DNA of 12,861 bases from DASTHS01 sp035718085. Its GTDB lineage: Bacteria; Actinomycetota; Acidimicrobiia; Acidimicrobiales; Palsa-688. The position numbers were made by a program, and so were the translations under genes. The notes beneath the pieces are model-generated. The model saw nothing but the letters and a program-made list of their open reading frames with translations, had not been told where the DNA came from and did not search any database. Below are positions 10,064-12,861 of the stretch, piece after piece. The stretch spans positions 1-12,861 of the forward strand of contig DASTHS010000324.1 in assembly GCA_035718085.1 (NCBI GenBank), in the 5' to 3' direction. Position 1 is the first letter of the stretch. Every line of letters begins with the position of its first letter.

Positions 10064-10145
10064 GGGTAACCGTCGGCCGATGCCGCCAAACCCAGAGGGG
10101 AGGTCGGCCTGTGCGTGGGTGGCGGTGCGCACCTGGCGCGCCGGA

Positions 10146-10178
10146 GCCGCACCGGCCACGCACGGACGGGCCGGCGGC
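10146..10178 (-). terminator. Hairpin directly after the short-chain dehydrogenase stop
   Basis: Starting at the last base of the TAG stop, GCCGC-CGGCC pairs with GGCCG-GT-GCGGC (10 bp with a 2-nt bulge) around an 11-nt loop. No T-run follows. It could end the PH-domain/dehydrogenase transcript before the rpoB promoters begin at 10063. Just beyond it lies a 10-bp palindrome GGTGCGCACC (10124-10133). The remaining sequence to 10064 shows nothing further I can name. Confidence 0.45.
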
Positions 10179-10942
10179 TAGCCCTCCTGCTCGGTGGGGC
10201 GGATCAGGATCTCGTTGACGGCGGTGTGGCGCGGCTGGGTCACCATGTAGAGCACGGCGCGGGCGATGTCGTCGGACTGCAGGCGCTCGATCTTGCCGAA
10301 GCGCTGGCGGAGGGTCTCTTGGATCTCGGGGCGGTTGTGGCTGCCGAGCTCGGTCTCGACCGCACCGGGTTCGACCAGCCCGACGCGCACGTGGCGGCCG
10401 GTGACCTCCTGGCGGAGGCCCTCGCTGAAGGCGCCCACGCCCCACTTGGTGGCGTTGTACACCGCCGAGCCGGACCGGGCGACCCGGCCGGCGACCGAGG
10501 AGACGTTCACCAGGTCGGCTGCCCGGCGGGGGTCGCCGCCGGCTGCCTGCAGGAGGTGGGGCATGGCCGCGTGGGTCACGTAGAGCAGGCCCTTGAGGTT
10601 CAGGTCGACCATCCGGTCCCACTCGTCGACAGGGGCGTCGACGGCGGGGCCGAGCAGCATGACGCCGGCGTTGTTCACGACGATGTCGAGCCGGCCGAGC
10701 TCGCCGGCCGCCTCGGCCACCGCGGCCTCGGCGGCCGACCGGTCGGTGACGTCGCCCTCGATGACGTGGGCCCGGCCGCCGGCGGCGCCGATGCGCTCGG
10801 CGAGGGCCTCGAGGCGGTCGCGGCGGCGGGCCACCACGGCGACGGTGGCCCCTTCGGCGGCGAGGGCCTCGGCGGTGGCCTCGCCGATGCCGCTGCTGGC
10901 CCCGGTGACGAGGGCGACTGTTCCGGTGAGCTGGTCGGTCAT
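10178..10942 (-). CDS. Classical short-chain dehydrogenase/reductase, NADP-type
   Basis: A 254-residue classical SDR, a soluble Rossmann-fold oxidoreductase. Seen in order: the cofactor loop TGASSGIG (13-20); the second-strand end VARRRDRL (37-44), whose arginines point to NADP(H) rather than NAD(H); GDV (63-65); NNAG (90-93); the catalytic set N115, S149, Y162 and K166 (YNATK); then PGAVETELG (192-200). The C-terminus NEILIRPTEQEG resembles YdfG-like 3-hydroxy acid dehydrogenases and serine 3-dehydrogenase relatives, so a small hydroxy-acid or hydroxyacyl substrate is possible but unproven. An in-frame GTG at 10948 would add two residues. I prefer ATG 10942 because MTDQLTGTVALVTG is a standard SDR start and no Shine-Dalgarno site favours the GTG. 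The YdbT-like gene ends 27 nt upstream, so the two may be co-transcribed, or a weak leaderless promoter in the gap may be used. Confidence 0.95.
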   Translation of the reverse strand: MTDQLTGTVALVTGASSGIGEATAEALAAEGATVAVVARRRDRLEALAERIGAAGGRAHVIEGDVTDRSAAEAAVAEAAGELGRLDIVVNNAGVMLLGPAVDAPVDEWDRMVDLNLKGLLYVTHAAMPHLLQAAGGDPRRAADLVNVSSVAGRVARSGSAVYNATKWGVGAFSEGLRQEVTGRHVRVGLVEPGAVETELGSHNRPEIQETLRQRFGKIERLQSDDIARAVLYMVTQPRHTAVNEILIRPTEQEG

Positions 10943-10949
10943 GCCCACC

Positions 10950-10955
10950 GTGGTA
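10950..10955 (-). promoter_or_regulatory. Possible weak leaderless -10 for the short-chain dehydrogenase
   Basis: TACCAC on the minus strand ends 7 nt before the ATG at 10942, the same spacing as the better -10 elements at the left end of the window. The last base is C instead of the highly conserved T, so it is a poor match and may be coincidence. Confidence 0.25.
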
Positions 10956-10969
10956 CCCGACCTCCCCGG

Positions 10970-12418
10970 CTAGCGGCGGCGCGACCGGGCGACCCGGGCG
11001 GCGTCGGTGAGCCAGGCGACCAGCGCGTCGGCCTCGGTGGCGTCCCGGTCGCGGGCCGCTGCCCGCACCGACCGGCCGGCCGTGTCGAGGTGCACGGTGG
11101 CCAGCCCCAGTCGGCGCTGGAGTGGCCCCTCGACCCGGCGGATGCTCTGCAGCCGGGCCAGCGGCACCCAGTCGGTGACCAGCCGGAAGCGCCCGGACGT
11201 GCTGACCGCCAGGCGGGCGTCTGCGCCGAACGACAGGTGCGGGTAGCGCAGCGGTGCCTTCCACGCCGCCCGGCGCGGCGGCGGGCTCGGGGGCGCGGTG
11301 GCGAGGGCATCGGCGCCGACGATGCGGCTGACCAGCCGGGCGGCGTCGGCGCGCGAGCCGACGGGCAGCAGGGCCCGGCCGGCCCGGCGCTGCGACCGCT
11401 CGCGCCGGCTGGTGGTCACGTGCCCGGCGACGTCGACCTCCAGCCGGCACCACCCGAAGGGTCGCCAGGTGAGCGGCTGCACCATCCGCAGGGCCTGCAC
11501 CCGGCCGGCCGGGATCGTCTCGGCCGACCGCTCGACCAGGCCGGCATGCACCAGGAGGCCTTCGGGGGCATCGGCGACGGTCATGGCGTAGCCGGCGTTG
11601 AAGCGCTGCCAGAGGCTGGTCAGCGCCGAGAGCACCAAGGCGGCGCCGCCGCTGGCCGCGCCGGCGGCAGCGGGCGGGTCGGTGGCGGCGAGCACGACGA
11701 GCCCGCCGACGAAGGCGAGCACGGTGAGGGAGGTGCCCGACACCAGCAGCGAGGCCACGAGGGTGGCCGTGTCGACCCGGTGCACGATCGCGCCGCCCCC
11801 CGTCGACCCGGCGATGGCTCGTCGGGGGGCGCCGGGCGCTGTGGCGGGGGCGGCCCCGCCCTGGCCGGGACCGCTGGCGCGGGCCAGCAGCTCCCGGCGG
11901 AGGGCCTCCGCCTGGGCGTCGGGCAGGTACGCCAGCCGGCCCGTCGTCTGGCCGCCGGAGGCCATGCGCAGGCGCAGCTCGGCCACCCCGAGGGCGCGGG
12001 CGACACCGGGCCGCACGATGTCGACCGCCTGCAGCGAGGCCAGCGGGTAGCGCAGCGACCGGCGGCGCACCAGGCCGGTCTCCACTTGCAGCGCCCCGTC
12101 GGCGATGCGCCACCGGGTCACCAGCCACGACACGAAGCCGGCGACACCGACCACCACGAGCAGGCCCAGGCGGGTGTAGAGCGCCGTGCGGTCCTGCGGG
12201 TTGACCAGGGCAGAGGCGAGCACGAGGAGCAGGGCGATCGCCGCCCGCCCGAGGCGCACCACCGTCGACAGGGGGTGCAGCCGCTGCCAGGCCCCCGTCG
12301 GCCACCCCCCCGCTCCGGGGCCCCCGACGGGGGCCGACGGGACGGTCGCCGACGGGGCGGCCGGCGAAGGGCTGGCCGGGGCGAGCGGCTGGCCGGTGCC
12401 GGGATGGCGGCCGGTCAC
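10970..12418 (-). CDS. YdbT-like membrane protein with three bacterial PH (bPH2/DUF304) domains
   Basis: A 482-residue protein matching the Bacillus YdbT architecture. After a Pro/Ala/Ser-rich, probably disordered N-terminus (8-40), hydrophobic segments at about 54-72 and 83-100 precede a first bPH2 domain (about 103-177: LQVETGLVRRRSLRYPLASLQ, then ALGVAELRLR). Two further membrane segments at about 217-247 and 251-268 precede a second bPH2 (about 277-365: LLVHAGLVERSAETIPAGRVQ, with FGWCRLEVDVAGH). A third, less hydrophobic, bPH2 lies at about 390-470 (DWVPLARLQSIRRVEGPLQRRLGLATVHLDTA). The family's molecular role is not established; in Bacillus the ydbST pair has been linked to resistance to some membrane-active agents. 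The single-domain partner lies immediately upstream with a 25-nt gap, a conserved pairing. The GTG start has only a weak upstream GGCGCGG. Starts further inside the low-complexity N-terminus cannot be excluded. Confidence 0.9.
   Translation of the reverse strand: MTGRHPGTGQPLAPASPSPAAPSATVPSAPVGGPGAGGWPTGAWQRLHPLSTVVRLGRAAIALLLVLASALVNPQDRTALYTRLGLLVVVGVAGFVSWLVTRWRIADGALQVETGLVRRRSLRYPLASLQAVDIVRPGVARALGVAELRLRMASGGQTTGRLAYLPDAQAEALRRELLARASGPGQGGAAPATAPGAPRRAIAGSTGGGAIVHRVDTATLVASLLVSGTSLTVLAFVGGLVVLAATDPPAAAGAASGGAALVLSALTSLWQRFNAGYAMTVADAPEGLLVHAGLVERSAETIPAGRVQALRMVQPLTWRPFGWCRLEVDVAGHVTTSRRERSQRRAGRALLPVGSRADAARLVSRIVGADALATAPPSPPPRRAAWKAPLRYPHLSFGADARLAVSTSGRFRLVTDWVPLARLQSIRRVEGPLQRRLGLATVHLDTAGRSVRAAARDRDATEADALVAWLTDAARVARSRRR
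12319..12335. repeat. Short perfect GC hairpin inside the YdbT-like N-terminal coding region
   Basis: GGCCCCC (12319-12325) and GGGGGCC (12329-12335) are exact reverse complements around a 3-nt loop. It lies in the codons of the Pro/Ala/Gly-rich N-terminal segment. It may be only a by-product of low-complexity coding, or may affect early translation. Confidence 0.4.
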
Positions 12419-12443
12419 CGGGACCGCGCCTGGTGGCCGGCGG

Positions 12444-12861
12444 TCACAGGCCGGTGGCCTGGTGCTCGCCCAGCGCGGAGAGCTGGTCGCGCAGGCGGGC
12501 GGCCTCCGTCGCGTCGAGGCCGGGGATGCGGGCGTCGCTGGTGGCCGCCGCGGTGTGCAACCGCACGCTGGCCAGCCCGAACGCCCGCTCGAAGGGCCCG
12601 GCGGTGACGTCGACGATCTGCATGCGGCCGTACGGCACGACCGAGGTCCTGCGGAACATCAGCCCCCGGTGCACGACGAGGTCGTCGGCCCGTTGGGCAT
12701 AGGCCCACGCACGCGCCCGGCGCAGCGCCAGCGCGTCGACGGCGGCGCCGAGCAGCGCCGCCCCGGCGGCCACCGCCCAGCCGGCGGGGGCCCCCGCCAG
12801 GGCCGCGGCGGCGCCCCCCGCCACCACCGGGGCGGTGGCGGCCGCCACCTGCAGGTGGCGC
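12444..12861 (-). CDS. YdbS-like bacterial PH-domain (bPH2/DUF304) membrane protein, 5' end outside the window
   Basis: The frame is open from the window edge to the TGA at 12444-12446 (about 139 codons visible). YdbS proteins are usually about 150-170 residues, so the start is probably just outside; the GTG at 12848 is internal to an open frame and is not chosen. The visible part begins with Ala/Gly/Val-rich hydrophobic segments (two membrane spans) followed by one bPH2 domain: RADDLVVHRGLMFRRTSVVP, then GRMQIVDVTAGPFERAFGLA, then VRLHTAAATSDARIPGLD and a C-terminal helix ARLRDQLSAL. The IQ.V..GP..R.FGLA..RLHTA pattern is diagnostic for the family. It is followed after 25 nt by its YdbT-like partner, and the two probably act together in the membrane. 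Confidence 0.88.
   Translation of the reverse strand, partial: RHLQVAAATAPVVAGGAAAALAGAPAGWAVAAGAALLGAAVDALALRRARAWAYAQRADDLVVHRGLMFRRTSVVPYGRMQIVDVTAGPFERAFGLASVRLHTAAATSDARIPGLDATEAARLRDQLSALGEHQATGL

Noticed and set aside
10124..10142. Palindromes GGTGCGCACC and GGCGCGCC between the dehydrogenase and rpoB as an operator
   Set aside because: Short GC palindromes are expected often in such GC-rich DNA, and they sit about 60 bp upstream of the P1 -35 with no repeated partner.
9869..10159. Extension of rpoB by 97 residues to a start at 10159
   Set aside because: The added segment has no similarity to RpoB N-termini, contains both -35/-10 promoter pairs and the leader hairpin, and lacks a ribosome-binding site, while TTG 9868 has AGGAG at 7 nt.
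9879..12305. An 808-codon open frame on the minus strand overlapping the dehydrogenase and YdbT-like genes in another frame
   Set aside because: Low-complexity Arg/Pro/Ala/Gly translation with no motifs; the real proteins in the other frames have clear SDR and bPH2 signatures.
10115..12607. An 830-codon open frame on the plus strand opposite the dehydrogenase and YdbT-like genes
   Set aside because: Gly/Ala/Arg-rich translation without domains, overlapping two well-supported minus-strand genes; a GC-composition artefact.

Overview
The window is very GC-rich, densely coded chromosomal DNA with strong G/C preference at third codon positions. It looks like Actinomycetota. The supporting signs are an RpoC with the long charged helical insert (about residues 140-235) typical of actinobacterial beta-prime, an F420-type (Ddn/DUF385) oxidoreductase, and leaderless promoters of the TANNNT type. 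The RpoB and RpoC sequences resemble but are clearly not mycobacterial. A deep lineage such as Acidimicrobiia is my guess, not something shown here.

Layout. At the left edge the first 20 codons of a minus-strand Rossmann-fold dehydrogenase/epimerase run out of the window. Divergent from it, only 24 bp away, begins a plus-strand set: a crotonase-family (enoyl-CoA hydratase/isomerase-like) protein with an altered active site, an F420-dependent-type oxidoreductase, and a small multi-pass membrane protein. This set converges on a minus-strand block. A GC-rich perfect hairpin (2175-2212) separates the two and probably ends transcription from both sides. Read in its own direction from the right edge, the minus block is: a YdbS-like bacterial PH-domain membrane protein (partial), its YdbT-like multi-PH-domain partner, an NADP-type short-chain dehydrogenase, and then rpoB and rpoC.

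rpoB and rpoC fill about 60% of the window. They form a two-gene unit with its own 310-bp control region. That region carries two near-consensus sigma70-type promoters, each with a 17-bp spacer, a leader of about 100-160 nt with a UUCG-capped hairpin, and a Shine-Dalgarno sequence before a TTG start. rpoB and rpoC abut with zero spacing and share a reading frame, so a single TAA separates the two largest RNA polymerase subunits. Neither rplJ/rplL upstream nor rpsL/rpsG downstream is present in this window.

I see no mobile element, CRISPR array, tRNA, rRNA or defence system. The observations most worth a second look are regulatory or architectural: the overlapping divergent leaderless promoters at 60-85, the single-stop rpoB/rpoC junction, the tandem rpoB promoters with their leader, and the missing second glutamate of the crotonase-family enzyme. 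The very long open frames antisense to rpoBC and to the PH-domain genes are composition artefacts.
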